Positions 42,234 to 54,300 of a stretch of DNA of 64,000 nt are shown here, in pieces. The notes beneath the pieces were generated by a model, which did no database searches, was not told the origin of the DNA, and saw nothing but the letters and a program-made list of their open reading frames with translations. The position numbers and the translations under genes were made by a program. This DNA is from Thermaurantimonas sp046295455. Lineage in GTDB: Bacteria > Bacteroidota > Bacteroidia > Flavobacteriales > Schleiferiaceae. The DNA is taken from the NCBI GenBank assembly GCA_046295455.1, contig JBKBNI010000006.1, positions 1 through 64,000 of the forward strand, read 5' to 3'. Each line of letters opens with the position of its first letter. The stretch's first letter is position 1.

Positions 42234-42514
42234 TGACTAAATTGGAAATCATAATTCCGAAACCTGATTTTCAGAGGCTAAAGCAAATTCTTGAAGATTC
42301 GGGGATTGTAAAATATACAGTGCTCGATGGTGTAAAAGGGCATGGAGACCGCGGATTGAGAGACAGTCTCGGACTAAGTGATTCATTTACCAACATAATG
42401 GTTATCGCGATTTGCGATGAGCGTGCAGCACAGGCTGTTAGCGAGCCTGTCAGAAAATTGCTTTCGAAAATTGGAGGTATTGCATATACCAGTACGGTTT
42501 ATTTGATTCAATAA
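42233..42514 (+). CDS. sbtB: PII-like regulator of SbtA
   Basis: A 93-residue ferredoxin-like-fold protein of the PII superfamily. It starts MTKLEIIIPKPDFQRLKQIL and has YTVLDGVKGHGDRG (a short T-loop region) and IAYTSTVYLI at the last strand. SbtB trimers bind adenyl nucleotides such as cAMP or AMP and plug SbtA. The C-terminal CGPEGC disulfide loop of some cyanobacterial SbtB is absent. The chosen ATG overlaps the sbtA stop as TGATG; an ATG at 42224 would add three residues. Confidence 0.85.
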   Translation: MTKLEIIIPKPDFQRLKQILEDSGIVKYTVLDGVKGHGDRGLRDSLGLSDSFTNIMVIAICDERAAQAVSEPVRKLLSKIGGIAYTSTVYLIQ

Positions 42515-42615
42515 TGTCTCATTTCTTAAAAAATTATTTAAAAATTGATTTTTTAATTCTGTCGAATTAAACGATCCATAAAAGCATTAAGTCTAAAATA
42601 ATTCATTCTACAAAC

Positions 42616-45396
42616 ATGGTTAAAAGACTCTTTCTGCTCTCCATTCTGCTATTACCGACCGTGATAAGAGCTCAAAATTCTATTGTCAGAGGTACTGTGG
42701 TTTCACAATTGGACAAGCAGCCCTTGCCCGGGGTAAATGTGGTGGCGCGAAGGACGTCAGATGGTAAGCTCTCTGGAGCCTCCGTGACAGATGCTAAGGG
42801 CAAGTTTGAAATTTCTCTCCGAAAAGGTCTGGAGTACAAAATCCAGATATCCTTTATCGGCTATCAAAGCTATCAGATAGATTTTACCCTAAGTCGTGAC
42901 ACAATGCTTGGCACCATTGCGCTAAAATCCGATACCAGCCTTTTGGAAGATGTAATAGTGATCGGTGAAGTCATTCCCATACAGGTCAAAGGAGATACCA
43001 CTGAGTATGCTGCAGATGCCTTTAAGGTAAATCCGGATGCCAGTGTCGCAGACCTGCTCAAAAAATTACCTGGGATCGCTATCGAAAACGGACAGATTAA
43101 GTCACAAGGGCAGGTGATTGACCGTGTTTTGGTAGATAAAGAAGAATTTTTTGGCAACGATGCCTTGAGCATCGTTCAGAACCTTCCGGCCGACATTGCC
43201 GACCGGATTCAGATCTATGAAGAGAGAAGCGAACAAGCCCGTTTCTCCGGCTTTGATGACGGCAGAGAGCGAAGGGTACTCAATATTGTAACCAGAAAAG
43301 AAAAGAGATTCGGAAATTTTGGAAAGCTGGAAGCCGGTGCTGGAACAAAGAATCGTTATGCATTGGGTGGGAATATCAATTTTTTCCGCAATAAGGAGCG
43401 CATAAGCATCACGGGACAGTACAACAACCTCAATCAACTCAATGTGGGACAGGAAGATCCCCTCGCAGGTGCACAATTCCGACGGTTCAGACAATTTTTG
43501 CCGACAGAGTCCGCAGCCGACGGCATCAATACCTTATCCACATTCGGCCTGAACTATCAAAACTCCGGGACCAATTGGAAATTAACCACAGGATATAATT
43601 TTAGAAACAATGTAAATGACCTGGAATCTAAAAGGGTGCGCGAAACCTTTCTGAATGAGACGACCAGTCAATTTGCCGAAGAAAGCCAAAACGCACAGAC
43701 CATCACCCAAAGTCATCGATTGAATGCGCGGTTTGAGTACAATTTTGATTCCCTGCATTCTATTGTCATTTTACCTAACATCAGTTATAATTTTTTAAAT
43801 CGGATCGATTCAACCAATACAAACACCACTCTTGGCAAAGTAACTCCGGTAAATGAAGGAAACAACCGCTTTAACAATAAAAATGACACTTGGGCTGTAC
43901 AGACACAAATGATATTCAGGAAAAAGTTTTTAAAACCGGGCAGGACCTTTTCGGTAGATGCTTCTTACAATCAATCCAATACTACCGCCTTGAATCTCCT
44001 TCTGGCTGAAAACATTTTCTTTATAAATAACCCTGATACTACATTTAGGGATCAAAAGCAAGACAGACTCAACGAGGCACTAAATACCAATGTGCGTTTT
44101 TCCTATTCTGAACCACTTAATGCAACCAATTCAGTAGAATTTAATTATGCTCCCGAATACCGAGTAACCCGTTCCAATCAATATACAGCCGCCATCAATG
44201 CCTTTGGGCAGACTGTATATTTGCCGGATACAGCACTCAGCAATGAATTTGATAATTTTATACACACTCAGCGCGCGGGAATCAAGCATCAGTTTCGTAC
44301 GGCAAATGAAAAATTTACTCTGACCACAGGGGTAGATCTGGCCCATACACAGTTATTCAGTCAACAACTTTTTCCGGATCAAAAAGAAGTGGACAAGCTG
44401 TTTAGAAACATCTTTCCCTCTATCTTTTTCAGATATCGGATTGGGCCGCGTCAGAATTTCAGAATCAATTACACCACTTCCAACAATCTTCCATCCGTGA
44501 GTCAACTCCAAAATGTGATTGACAATTCGAATCCCCTTGTTTTAACAACGGGGAATCCAAATCTCGAACAGGAGTTTTCTCACAATTTTCGAATTGCATA
44601 CGGGTTCTTTAATTTCAACGGGAAAGGCGGATTTTTGAGCCTCTCATATGGCATTACAAACAATCCGATTTCAAATATCTCAAGCATCCTTCTTCAGGAT
44701 TCTGTACTGCCTGACGGAACTACCATCAAAAGAGGGACACAGGTCATCGTACCCGAAAATCTAACCTCACGGACCAATGCCAACTTCTTCGGTGCATTCA
44801 GCATGCCTCTACCTAAACTAAAGGTGAATCTGAGCATGAATGGCGCAATCGGATGGCTGCAGAATCCATCGAGAATAAATGGAATAAACAACCGTGTCGA
44901 TAATTATTCGACCAATGGAGGTCTGGGCATAAGCAGCAATCTCGGAGAAAAAATAGACTTTAATCTCAGGACCAATCTCACCTATTTCATAGTCAATAAC
45001 CAATTACAACCCGAACTAAACAACAATTACTGGCTTAGTTTAAATTCAGCTTCTTTTACTATATTACCATGGAAAGGACTTGTGGTCAATGCTGACCTTA
45101 CCCAAACCCGATACATTGGTCTGGCTGATGCAATCAATCCTGACTTTATCCGACTCAATGGCTACCTCGGATATAAGTTTCTTAAAAACAGGGCAGGGGA
45201 ATTAAGGCTTTCCGTCTATGACCTGCTAAATCAAAACACCAGCATCAACAGGGCTGTGACCGAACTGTTTGTCGAAGATACCCAGGCATTGGTGCTCAAT
45301 CGATTTTACCTTGTTTCATTCATTTATCAATTCAGAAATTACAGAGGAAACCGTCCACCACGGGCCGAAAGTCCTTCATTTCAACCGCCAAGATAA
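42616..45396 (+). CDS. TonB-dependent receptor-like outer-membrane protein (CarboxypepD_reg + OMP_b-brl_3)
   Basis: A 926-residue outer-membrane protein. The signal peptide ends in IRAQ. Residues ~22-110 form a carboxypeptidase-regulatory-like domain (VRGTVVSQLDKQPLPGVNVVARR). A plug-like region follows (DVIVIGEVIPIQVKGDTTEYAADAF..LLKKLPGIAIENGQIKSQGQ). After about residue 230 comes a large barrel ending in YLVSFIYQFRN. There is no SusD partner and no obvious TonB box, so this is the stand-alone receptor class whose substrate cannot be told from sequence. No exact -7 box is seen in the 100-bp upstream gap. Confidence 0.85.
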   Translation: MVKRLFLLSILLLPTVIRAQNSIVRGTVVSQLDKQPLPGVNVVARRTSDGKLSGASVTDAKGKFEISLRKGLEYKIQISFIGYQSYQIDFTLSRDTMLGTIALKSDTSLLEDVIVIGEVIPIQVKGDTTEYAADAFKVNPDASVADLLKKLPGIAIENGQIKSQGQVIDRVLVDKEEFFGNDALSIVQNLPADIADRIQIYEERSEQARFSGFDDGRERRVLNIVTRKEKRFGNFGKLEAGAGTKNRYALGGNINFFRNKERISITGQYNNLNQLNVGQEDPLAGAQFRRFRQFLPTESAADGINTLSTFGLNYQNSGTNWKLTTGYNFRNNVNDLESKRVRETFLNETTSQFAEESQNAQTITQSHRLNARFEYNFDSLHSIVILPNISYNFLNRIDSTNTNTTLGKVTPVNEGNNRFNNKNDTWAVQTQMIFRKKFLKPGRTFSVDASYNQSNTTALNLLLAENIFFINNPDTTFRDQKQDRLNEALNTNVRFSYSEPLNATNSVEFNYAPEYRVTRSNQYTAAINAFGQTVYLPDTALSNEFDNFIHTQRAGIKHQFRTANEKFTLTTGVDLAHTQLFSQQLFPDQKEVDKLFRNIFPSIFFRYRIGPRQNFRINYTTSNNLPSVSQLQNVIDNSNPLVLTTGNPNLEQEFSHNFRIAYGFFNFNGKGGFLSLSYGITNNPISNISSILLQDSVLPDGTTIKRGTQVIVPENLTSRTNANFFGAFSMPLPKLKVNLSMNGAIGWLQNPSRINGINNRVDNYSTNGGLGISSNLGEKIDFNLRTNLTYFIVNNQLQPELNNNYWLSLNSASFTILPWKGLVVNADLTQTRYIGLADAINPDFIRLNGYLGYKFLKNRAGELRLSVYDLLNQNTSINRAVTELFVEDTQALVLNRFYLVSFIYQFRNYRGNRPPRAESPSFQPPR

Positions 45397-45440
45397 GGCG
45401 TTCACAATTTTTTTCACAAGCTGTATTTGCGGTCAAAATC

Positions 45441-45448
45441 TATCTTTG
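45441..45448 (+). promoter_or_regulatory. Bacteroidota -7 box for gpmI
   Basis: TATCTTTG is an exact TAnnTTTG with six bases before the ATG at 45455. This predicts a leaderless or 1-2 nt leader mRNA and rules out the upstream extended reading frame as coding. Confidence 0.6.
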
Positions 45449-45454
45449 TGCCCT

Positions 45455-46987
45455 ATGAGTGCAAAGGTCCTATTGTGCATATTGGATGGATGGGGAATTG
45501 CTTCTAATCCGGAAGTTTCCGCCATTGATAAAGCCAAAACACCTTTTATTGACAGTCTCTACAAACACTTTCCACATGCGACATTAAGGACTTCCGGACT
45601 TGATGTAGGACTTCCAGAGGGGCAAATGGGTAATAGTGAAGTAGGTCACATGAATCTAGGAGCAGGCCGTGTCGTATACCAGGATTTGGTGAAAATTTCT
45701 CTCGCTATTAAAGATGGTTCGCTGGCGGCTAATCCTGCACTAAATCAAATCTTCGACTACCTTCGAAATAATCCGGGCAAAAAGCTTCACTTTATCGGAC
45801 TTCTGAGCGACGGTGGAGTACATTCTCACATCGATCATTTGATTGGCCTTATTCATATAGCAGCGGGTGCAGGCATTCGCGGTATAGCGGTTCATGCCTT
45901 CACAGATGGACGCGATACAGACCCCAAATCGGCTCCAGGATATGTAAAGACTCTTCTGGAAGCCCTTGATGCGTGTGACGGAAAGCTGGCCACCATCACA
46001 GGAAGATACTATGCCATGGATCGCGACAAGCGCTGGGAGAGAATAAAAGTAGCCTATGATGCACTGATATATTCAAAGGGGATTCACTCTAGTGATCCGA
46101 TTGAGGCGATCAGAAAGCAATATGACGAAGGTATTACAGATGAGTTTCTCAGACCGATCATCCTTTCAGAACCAGGCAGTACCCCTATCCATATAAGTGA
46201 AGGAGATGCCGTAGTCAACTTTAATTTTCGGACAGACAGAGGCCGGCAAATAACAACTGTGCTTACCCAGTCGGATTTTCCCGATTATGATATGAAGCCA
46301 CTTCCCCTCCGATATGCTACGCTCACCCGTTATGACGACACATTTAAAAGTGTAGATGTCCTTTTCGAAAAAGAAAACCTTTCAATGACCCTCGGCGAAA
46401 TTTTGGAGTATCACGGAAAAAGCCAGATACGTATTGCAGAAACAGAAAAATATCCGCATGTAACGTTCTTTTTTTCCGGGGGGAGAGAAGACCCCTTCAA
46501 AGGCGAAAAGCGTATTCTCATTCCTTCTCCAAAAGTGGCCACATACGACCTTAAGCCTGAAATGAGCGCATATGAAGTGACTGATGCTATATTACCTGAA
46601 ATAGAATCCAAATCAGCAGATTTTATCTGTTTGAATTATGCCAATCCCGACATGGTTGGACATACAGGAGTGATGGAAGCTGCAATAAAAGCATGCGAAA
46701 CAGTAGATGCCTGTACTCGCAGAGTAGTAGTGAAGGCACTCGACAATGGATATACTTGTATTATATTAGCAGATCACGGAAATTCAGAATGTATGAAAAA
46801 TGAAGATGGTACTCCAAACACAGCGCATACGACCAACCCCGTACCTGTCTTTCTTTGTGAACCCAAGCAGCGGTATGTCATTTCCGATGGACGACTCGGG
46901 GATGTAGCCCCCACCATATTATTTCTGATGGGATTGCCTATACCTAAAGAGATGACAGGACAAATTCTGGCAAAAGAAATAAATTAA
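45455..46987 (+). CDS. gpmI: 2,3-bisphosphoglycerate-independent phosphoglycerate mutase
   Basis: This 510-residue glycolytic enzyme interconverts 3- and 2-phosphoglycerate using two Mn ions. It has Asp11 of LCILDGWG, catalytic Ser61 in MGNSEVGHMNLGAGR, HAFTDGRDTDPKSA, FNFRTDRGRQIT, and the second metal cluster CLNYANPDMVGHTG..ADHGNSE. The frame is open 62 codons further upstream, inside the end of the receptor gene. The ATG at 45455 gives the family start and follows a -7 box. The next gene begins 6 bp after the stop. Confidence 0.95.
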   Translation: MSAKVLLCILDGWGIASNPEVSAIDKAKTPFIDSLYKHFPHATLRTSGLDVGLPEGQMGNSEVGHMNLGAGRVVYQDLVKISLAIKDGSLAANPALNQIFDYLRNNPGKKLHFIGLLSDGGVHSHIDHLIGLIHIAAGAGIRGIAVHAFTDGRDTDPKSAPGYVKTLLEALDACDGKLATITGRYYAMDRDKRWERIKVAYDALIYSKGIHSSDPIEAIRKQYDEGITDEFLRPIILSEPGSTPIHISEGDAVVNFNFRTDRGRQITTVLTQSDFPDYDMKPLPLRYATLTRYDDTFKSVDVLFEKENLSMTLGEILEYHGKSQIRIAETEKYPHVTFFFSGGREDPFKGEKRILIPSPKVATYDLKPEMSAYEVTDAILPEIESKSADFICLNYANPDMVGHTGVMEAAIKACETVDACTRRVVVKALDNGYTCIILADHGNSECMKNEDGTPNTAHTTNPVPVFLCEPKQRYVISDGRLGDVAPTILFLMGLPIPKEMTGQILAKEIN

Positions 46988-46993
46988 AAAAAG

Positions 46994-47422
46994 TTGATTA
47001 GAAAAGATTCTAAAATCATCGCCATTGACTTTGACGGAACTATTGTTGAAGACAAATATCCAGATATTGGAAAGCCTCTCGTTTTTGCCTTTGAAACCAT
47101 TAAAAAACTTCAGGCCGATGGTCATAGATTGATCTTATGGACGTATCGCACAGGCGCGCGACTGGAAGAGGCAGTGGAATTTTGTCGAAAAAATGGCGTA
47201 GAGTTTTATGCAGTAAACAGGTCCTATCCGGAGGAAAAGTTCAATGATGCGGATACCTCAAGAAAAATTCACGCAGATCTGTTTATCGATGACCGAAACT
47301 TTGGTGGATTCCCGGGATGGGGAGTAATTTATCAGCAACTGTACGGCCCTTCGGATGATTTGGAAACCCTCTTGAAAAAGAACAAAAAAAAATCCTCTCT
47401 TTTTAGTAAACTCTTCAAATAG
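46994..47422 (+). CDS. HAD-superfamily hydrolase, small
   Basis: A 142-residue HAD protein. It has motif I IIAIDFDGTIVED, motif II in LILWTYRTGARLEEAVEFC, and a final acidic motif LFIDDRNFGGFPGWG. The C1-type small HADs like this are common in Bacteroidota and are assigned to sugar-phosphate or nucleotide phosphatases; the substrate is unknown. The start codon is TTG at 46994, as no ATG or GTG precedes motif I. It follows gpmI closely and precedes map by 12 bp. It is distantly similar to the HAD protein at 34442. Confidence 0.83.
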   Translation: MIRKDSKIIAIDFDGTIVEDKYPDIGKPLVFAFETIKKLQADGHRLILWTYRTGARLEEAVEFCRKNGVEFYAVNRSYPEEKFNDADTSRKIHADLFIDDRNFGGFPGWGVIYQQLYGPSDDLETLLKKNKKKSSLFSKLFK

Positions 47423-47434
47423 ACTCCCCAACAA

Positions 47435-48220
47435 ATGATATATCTCAAGTCAGCGGAAGAAATTGAGCTGATACGTCGCGCTGCCTTGCTGGTAAGCAAA
47501 ACCCTTGGAATGTTGGCTAAAGAAATAGTACCTGGGGCTATACCCCTCAGGCTCGATAAAATGGCAGAAGAATTTATTCGGGACCATGGTGGAGTACCAG
47601 CATTTTTAGGGCTCTATAACTTTCCTAACTCATTGTGCATCAGTATCAATGAAGTGGTAGTGCACGGGATTCCGGGCAATCAGCATCTAAAAGAAGGCGA
47701 TATTGTTTCTATCGACTGCGGGGTGAAGCTCGATGGATTTATGGGGGATCATGCATACACATTTATGGTTGGGGAAGTAGATCCTGAAGTGAGAAAACTA
47801 CTGAAAATTACGCTCGAAAGTCTGTATCATGGCATCGCACAGTGCAGATCCGGTAATCGCATCGGGGACATTGGATTTGCCATACAATCGCATACAGAAG
47901 CACAGGGATATGGTGTGGTTCGCGAACTGGTAGGTCATGGCCTCGGCCGTCAACTTCACGAAGATCCACAGGTGCCCAACTATGGAAAGCGAGGTAAAGG
48001 AAAAAAAATTGAGGAAGGTCTTGTTCTTGCCATCGAACCCATGATCAACCTCGGAACGCATCGTGTCCGCCAGCTAAAAGACGGATGGAGCATAGTAACT
48101 GCAGACGGCAAGCCCTCGGCACACTTTGAGCACAATGTAGCCGTTGTAAATGGTAAGCCAGAGATCCTCTCGTCATTCGATTTTATCTACAGCGCTTTGG
48201 GTGGAGATCCATTGCGTTGA
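47435..48220 (+). CDS. map: Methionine aminopeptidase, type I
   Basis: Map removes the initiator methionine from nascent proteins, 261 residues. Metal ligands follow the pita-bread pattern: Asp in SIDCGVKLDGFMGDHAYTF (two Asp), His in VGHGLGRQLHEDP, Glu in AIEPMI and Glu in HFEHNVAV. SINEVVVHGIPG is the substrate His segment. It lacks an N-terminal zinc-finger extension, as expected for bacterial type Ia. It is last in the gpmI-HAD-map unit. Confidence 0.95.
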   Translation: MIYLKSAEEIELIRRAALLVSKTLGMLAKEIVPGAIPLRLDKMAEEFIRDHGGVPAFLGLYNFPNSLCISINEVVVHGIPGNQHLKEGDIVSIDCGVKLDGFMGDHAYTFMVGEVDPEVRKLLKITLESLYHGIAQCRSGNRIGDIGFAIQSHTEAQGYGVVRELVGHGLGRQLHEDPQVPNYGKRGKGKKIEEGLVLAIEPMINLGTHRVRQLKDGWSIVTADGKPSAHFEHNVAVVNGKPEILSSFDFIYSALGGDPLR

Positions 48221-48272
48221 CATATTTTTTTAGCGTTTTTAATCGCCTCTGCAAAGATTTCCTAAATATTTC

Positions 48273-48304
48273 TTGTCAATTTTTTAAAGGGTTGTGTAAA
48301 TTTG
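48273..48304 (+). promoter_or_regulatory. Full Bacteroidota promoter for the giant T9SS protein
   Basis: TTG at 48273-48275, a 21-bp gap, and TAAATTTG at 48297-48304 match the consensus exactly. Transcription near 48309 would begin after the TTG at 48302 and at or past the ATG at 48308. That favours the ATG at 48326 as start. Confidence 0.72.
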
Positions 48305-48325
48305 TTTATGAAAAACAAAAAAAAT

Positions 48326-51300
48326 ATGAAAAAAACAAATTACTCCACAACCGTCACAAAGATAATCGCGCTTCTAGGATTCATGTTAAATTGTGTGCAT
48401 CATGCAGAAGCTCAAACTTATTGTATTCCAACAAATAGTTGTACCTCTGGTGATCAAATTCAAAACTTCTCCACAACAGGGGGTACTACCAACATCAGCA
48501 ATTTAAACTCAGGCTGTTCACCCAATGGGTATCAGTTTTTCAATACCCAAATTGTAACTGCTCTGCCAAATACAGTGATTAACTTTACCGTTCAATCAGG
48601 TCCTACATGGAGTCAGGGCTTCCGGATATGGGCAGACTGGAACAATGACGGAGACTTCGATGACCCGGGAGAGGATCTGTGGAACTCAGGCACTTGGGCA
48701 ACTACTCCTTTTACCGGCAGTTTTACAATTCCTGTTGCTACACCACCCGGGAATATCCGGTTGAGAGTGCGCTGTGATTACGTCGCAGTACCCACCAGTC
48801 CTTGTGCATCGCAAACTTTTGGAGAAACGGAAGATTACGTCATCAATGTACTTCCCACCACACCTTGTACCTCACCCCCGCCTACGGCTACTACGGTTGC
48901 ATCAGATACGAATGTATGTCCAGGAACAAATGTAAATTTTTCACTACAGGGTATAACTTTTGGTTCGGGCCAAACCTATCAATGGCAGTCTGCAACTTCG
49001 GCAACCGGTCCATGGGCGGATATTACAGGAGCTACTACTCCATTTTATTCTCAAGCTGTTTCGGTTACGACTTTTTTCAGATGTAATGTTACATGCGGAA
49101 CTGCGACTACCCCATCCACTCCACGTCAGGTAGTCGCTTCAGGTAATGTATTTAGCGGAACATACACCATTAACCCAAATGGATCCGGACCAAATAACTA
49201 CGCGTCTTTCACAGCTCTTGCCAATGCATTGGCCTGCGGAAACGTCACAGGTCCGGTTACCGTGAATGTAGCACCCAATTCCGGTCCTTACAACGAACAA
49301 ATCGTTTTAAAATATGTGCCCGGAACCTCATCGACCAATAAAATTGTGATCAACGGTAATAACAATGTCCTACAATTTAATGCTACTCTTACAGATTCAA
49401 GACATACTATTGAATTGGATGGCGCAAAGCATTTTGAATTTAACAACCTTCAAATACTTTCCACCGGTGTCTCCTTCGGTCACGCGGTTGAATTTCGAAA
49501 CAGCGCCGATTCCAACAAATTTTCAGGCTGCGTGATCGGCCATGCAGATCAGGAAAATACTTCCTTTTCTACAGGCGCCATTGTCTTTACCAATTTAAAA
49601 ACAACCACCACAGGCCAAGGCAATAATGGTAATTACAATGAATTCATCAACAATACGATTCAGGGATGTTATTACACCATTTCAATCAATGGTACTGCGA
49701 CTACACCTAATACTGGAAATAAATTCATAAACAATATAATTAGAAATTCGTACGTATACGCTGTATATGGTGCCAATGTAGATGATGCAGTGTTTGAAGG
49801 AAATGAATTTCACCGTCTGGACCGCAATTCATTGACTACTAATTATTCAATATATCTATTTGGAATAAGCAATCGCAAAAACAAAATCATTGCCAATAAA
49901 TTCCATTCATACTTTCAACAACAGCCATTATCTACCAGCGGAAATTATTCAATATGGTTTGCTGCTGGTGCTAATGCTCCGGCGGACAGAAACCTGATAG
50001 CAAATAATGTCTTTTACAATATCAGAACAAATGGTTTTAATTATATCTTTTATATATCGAGCACCAATGGATATATCGATATTTTTCATAATACGATCTC
50101 TATAAATAATCCTCAATCAACCTCAGCATCTGCCAATAGATTAATATGGATCACATCTTCTCCTGATAGTATCAGAATCAGAAATAATGTATTTACCTGC
50201 AATAGGGGTGGCACGGGCCAGAATCACATAATTTACCTGACCAGCGCCACATACACTCCCTTGATTGATAATAATGTTTACTTTATTGACACTGTTGGGG
50301 CAAATAACTTTATAGGCTTCAGAGGAAGTAATGTCAAAACCTGGAGTGACTGGCAGGCGGTTGCTTCCGGAGCATTTGATCAAAATGGGGCTTATGCTAA
50401 TCCTATATATGAAAATGAATCGGCTGGTAATCTGAAACCGATCAATCCGGCTATTAATAACATTGGTTTTAATTTGACCGCAATCGTCCCAACGGATATT
50501 AATAATTTCACAAGATCGGCCACCCCTGATCCGGGAGCATATGAATTCAGTCCTCTACCCGGAGTGGATGCTGTTTTGACTGCTTTTATTACACCGATAC
50601 CAGGTTCAGGTTGTTCGGGCAATGTATCTGCTTCGGTCAACCTGAGCAATTACGGCCAGACCGCTTTGACTTTTGCTCGTATTCAATGGTCGGTTAATGG
50701 TATGGCCCAGGCACCAATTACCTTTACAGGTAATTTGGCAACAGCTGCCAACCAAGCCGTTGCTCTTGGTGCCTTCGCTGTGACACCAGGTCAAAGCTAT
50801 AATCTGGTTGCCTTTGTTGATAGTGTGGCACCGGGCACGGATGCAAATCCCTCCAATGATACAACTGCAACAATCTACAATACTACCGGTCTGAATGGAA
50901 TATATACCATCAATGCCGGTCAGCCAGCATCTGCTACCAACTTCCAGTCATTTAATGCTCTGTCCGCTGCGCTTAGCGCCAACGGAATTTGTGGTCCCAT
51001 CACTGTCAATGTAGCTCCCGGCTCAGGCCCATACACGGAGCAAGTAGTTTTTAATCCTGTGATTGGCGCCAACGCTTTAAATAGAATTACTATAAATGGA
51101 AACGGTGATACAATAAAGTTTGATGCGTCAAGTAGTGCTTCAAACTTCGTCATTCGTCTAAACGGTGCAGATTTCTTTACCATTGATAGTTTAAATGTGA
51201 AACCTCTCAATGCAACAAACAGCTGGGGAATTCAACTCATAAATGGCGCTGACCACAATATCATTCGCAAATGCCGCATCGAATGTCCAATTAATACAAC

Positions 51301-54300
51301 ATTTAACAATGTGGGTATTGTCATTTCCGGATCCAATACCAGTTCGACTGCTTTTGGGCCATCAGGAAATTACAATTTAATCGAAAATAATACGATAATA
51401 GGTGGATACTATGGAATGACGATTACAGGTATTGCTTCCAATATCGGTGGAGCTGCCAAGTTCAATCAAGTAAAAAACAATAAATTCCTGGATTTCTATC
51501 TCTATGGTTTCTACGGTGGTCCAAATGATAGCCTTGTAGTTTCAGGTAATGAATTTTCTCAACCCACCAGGACAACACACAGCACTTTTTATGGCATAGG
51601 TCTATTATCGTTTCAAAGTAATGCGAGAATTGTGGGTAACCTGATTTACGATGCCTTTGCAGCCGCTGCTACAATGCCGACTTTTAGTGCATATCCTCTA
51701 TATGTATCAGCTTTGGCAGAACCCAACCAATGGAATCTCATGGCCAATAACATTGTAAGAGATATAAAAGGCAATGGTCTGCTTTATGGAATATGGTTTG
51801 CGGGGTCATCTAACTGGTGGAAAGTGTACCACAATACAGTTGCCATTCATCAGAATAATTCAACTACTGCTAGTGCAACCCGCCTGATATGGCACAATAC
51901 AGTAAACGATAGTATCCGTTACCTTAACAACCTACTTTATTTAATGCGTGCAGGTTCCGGATCCAAATATTTGGTTTATCTAAATAGTTCCACTAGCCGG
52001 CCGTTGGTTAATCACAATGCATATTTTATCAATGATTCCGTTGGTACAAATTATTTCTTTGGATGGAGAGGTTCTAATGTTAACACTTTTGCTGACTGGC
52101 AATCTCTTGCATCTAATGCGTTCGATCAGCAAGGCCGATATGCCAACCCAAATTTTGTAAACATCTGGAATGGCAATCTCCAGCCGACCAATGTGCTATT
52201 TAATGGTATGGGGACAGACCTTCAAACCTGGGTTCCTAACGACTTCTTTGGAGTGCCTAGGGGAGCATTTCCTGACGCCGGTGCCATTGAGTTTAATCCT
52301 CCTCCCGGACCAGACCCGGCAATTATCTCATTCACTCAACCAGCCGGGGCCATATGTGACACTTTTGCTACGGCTCAAATTCAAATTGCAAATCTCGGAC
52401 TTGATACAGTCACCTCCCTCACAGTGGCATGGACTGTAAATGGTAATCCACAAACCCCTGTAAACTGGAATGGTGTCCTTGCCTCTTCTCAGGCTATTAA
52501 CCTGACTTTGGGCACTTTTACTGTAACGGCTACAGGCACAGTAGATCTCACCGCTACCATTACTGCCAGCGGGCCTGGTGTAGATACTGACCCTTCAAAT
52601 AATTCTTTGTCCAGAACAGGAATTCGAAGAAGTCTTCAGGGTACATATACCATCAATGCATTTTCTGGTACAGCAGGAACTAACTTCGCCAGTTTCACTG
52701 ATTTTGCAAATGCGGTAAATCAAATTGGTATTTGTGGCCCGGTTACTGTCAATGTTGTTTCAGGCACAGGCCCCTATGTTGAGCAAGCATATTTTGGGAA
52801 CATACCCAATAGTTCTGCAACCAATACAATTATCCTGAATGGAAATGGTGAATCCATATCGTTTGCATCTTCAGCTACCGACAAAAGAGCAATTATTGCA
52901 TTTGAAGGCACGAAAAATTTCATATTGGATTCGCTAAATATTTCATCTAACGGTACGATATCTCAATTTGCTACCGGAGTATATATCACGGGCAATGCCG
53001 AAAATATCACGATAAAGAATTGCTCTATTGTAATGCCCAACAACTTTACCAATCTGAATTACAATGGCATATTAGCCAGCATTTCCGAAAATAGCATAAC
53101 AGGTATCGGTAAAGTATGTGACCGCATTACCATCCAAAACAATTTTATATCAGGGGGCTACCAAAACATCTATATCGGAGGTAATACATTAGCTGCAGAC
53201 CCATTGACAGTAGGGCATAAAATCCTCAACAATACCCTTGCTGATGCTTACATATATGCCTTCTTTTCCAGAGGAGTTGACAGCCTTGAAGTACATGGTA
53301 ATGACATCCATAGACTTAATCGTCAAACCGTAACAACACTATACGGTATTTATGTAACCAATGAGATCCGAAACTCCAAGATTACCAACAACAAAATACG
53401 CAATACGCATGCAGCTGCTACTTCCCTTACTGGTTCAGTGTTTGGATTTTACAACTTTTCATCTACAGGCAATCCCAATAATCGAAATTTGCTGGCCAAT
53501 AACTGGATGTACGGTTGGGAAAACACAGGCTTTAATTATCCGATCTACCTGTCCAGCTCAAATAACTGGAATATTTATCACAATTCTGTTTCAATAGAGC
53601 ATACAACTTCGGGTACTGGTGGTGAATATCTCTTCTATGTATTAGGAACAGTCTCAAACATCGACTTCAGAAACAACCTTCTGACCACCAGCAGACCGAC
53701 TACAGGTACCAGTTATGTAATTTATCAATCCGGAACTGCAAGTAATATCAATTATAACAACAACGCCTACTGGAGACAAAGCAACTCGACAAATTCTTTC
53801 TTTGGATTCAATGGCAGTAACGTAAGTACCTTTGCTAATTGGCAGGCATCTACCGGAAATCCTGATGCCAACAGCCAGTATGGATTGCCCTTCTATGTTG
53901 ATCCTGTCAACAATAACTTCATACCCGGTTCACCCCAGTTCAACAACATAGGTGCGAACCTACTAACAGTAGTTCCAACAGATATCAATGGTGTTGCCCG
54001 CACGGCAACTCCTGACCCCGGGGCGGTAGAATTCAGCCCACTTCCTTGTACGGGTCCGTACAATTTTACTCTTGTAAGTGCAACACCCACATCGGCCACC
54101 CTCAACTGGTCAAGTTTTGACAGCATACACCAGATCGAGTGGGGTCCCGTAGGCTTCACACCGGGATCACTCCAGGGAACACTGATTTCTAACATTACGA
54201 CCAAACCTTTTACCATCACAGGCCTTACGTCGAATGTTTGCTACGATGTATATGTAAGAGATACATGTGGAGCTACTACGTTTAGCCAATGGGTCGGACC

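Noticed and set aside
45269..45454. N-terminal 62-residue extension of gpmI
   Set aside because: It lies in the end of the receptor gene, contains no family sequence, and the -7 box at 45441 sits inside it.
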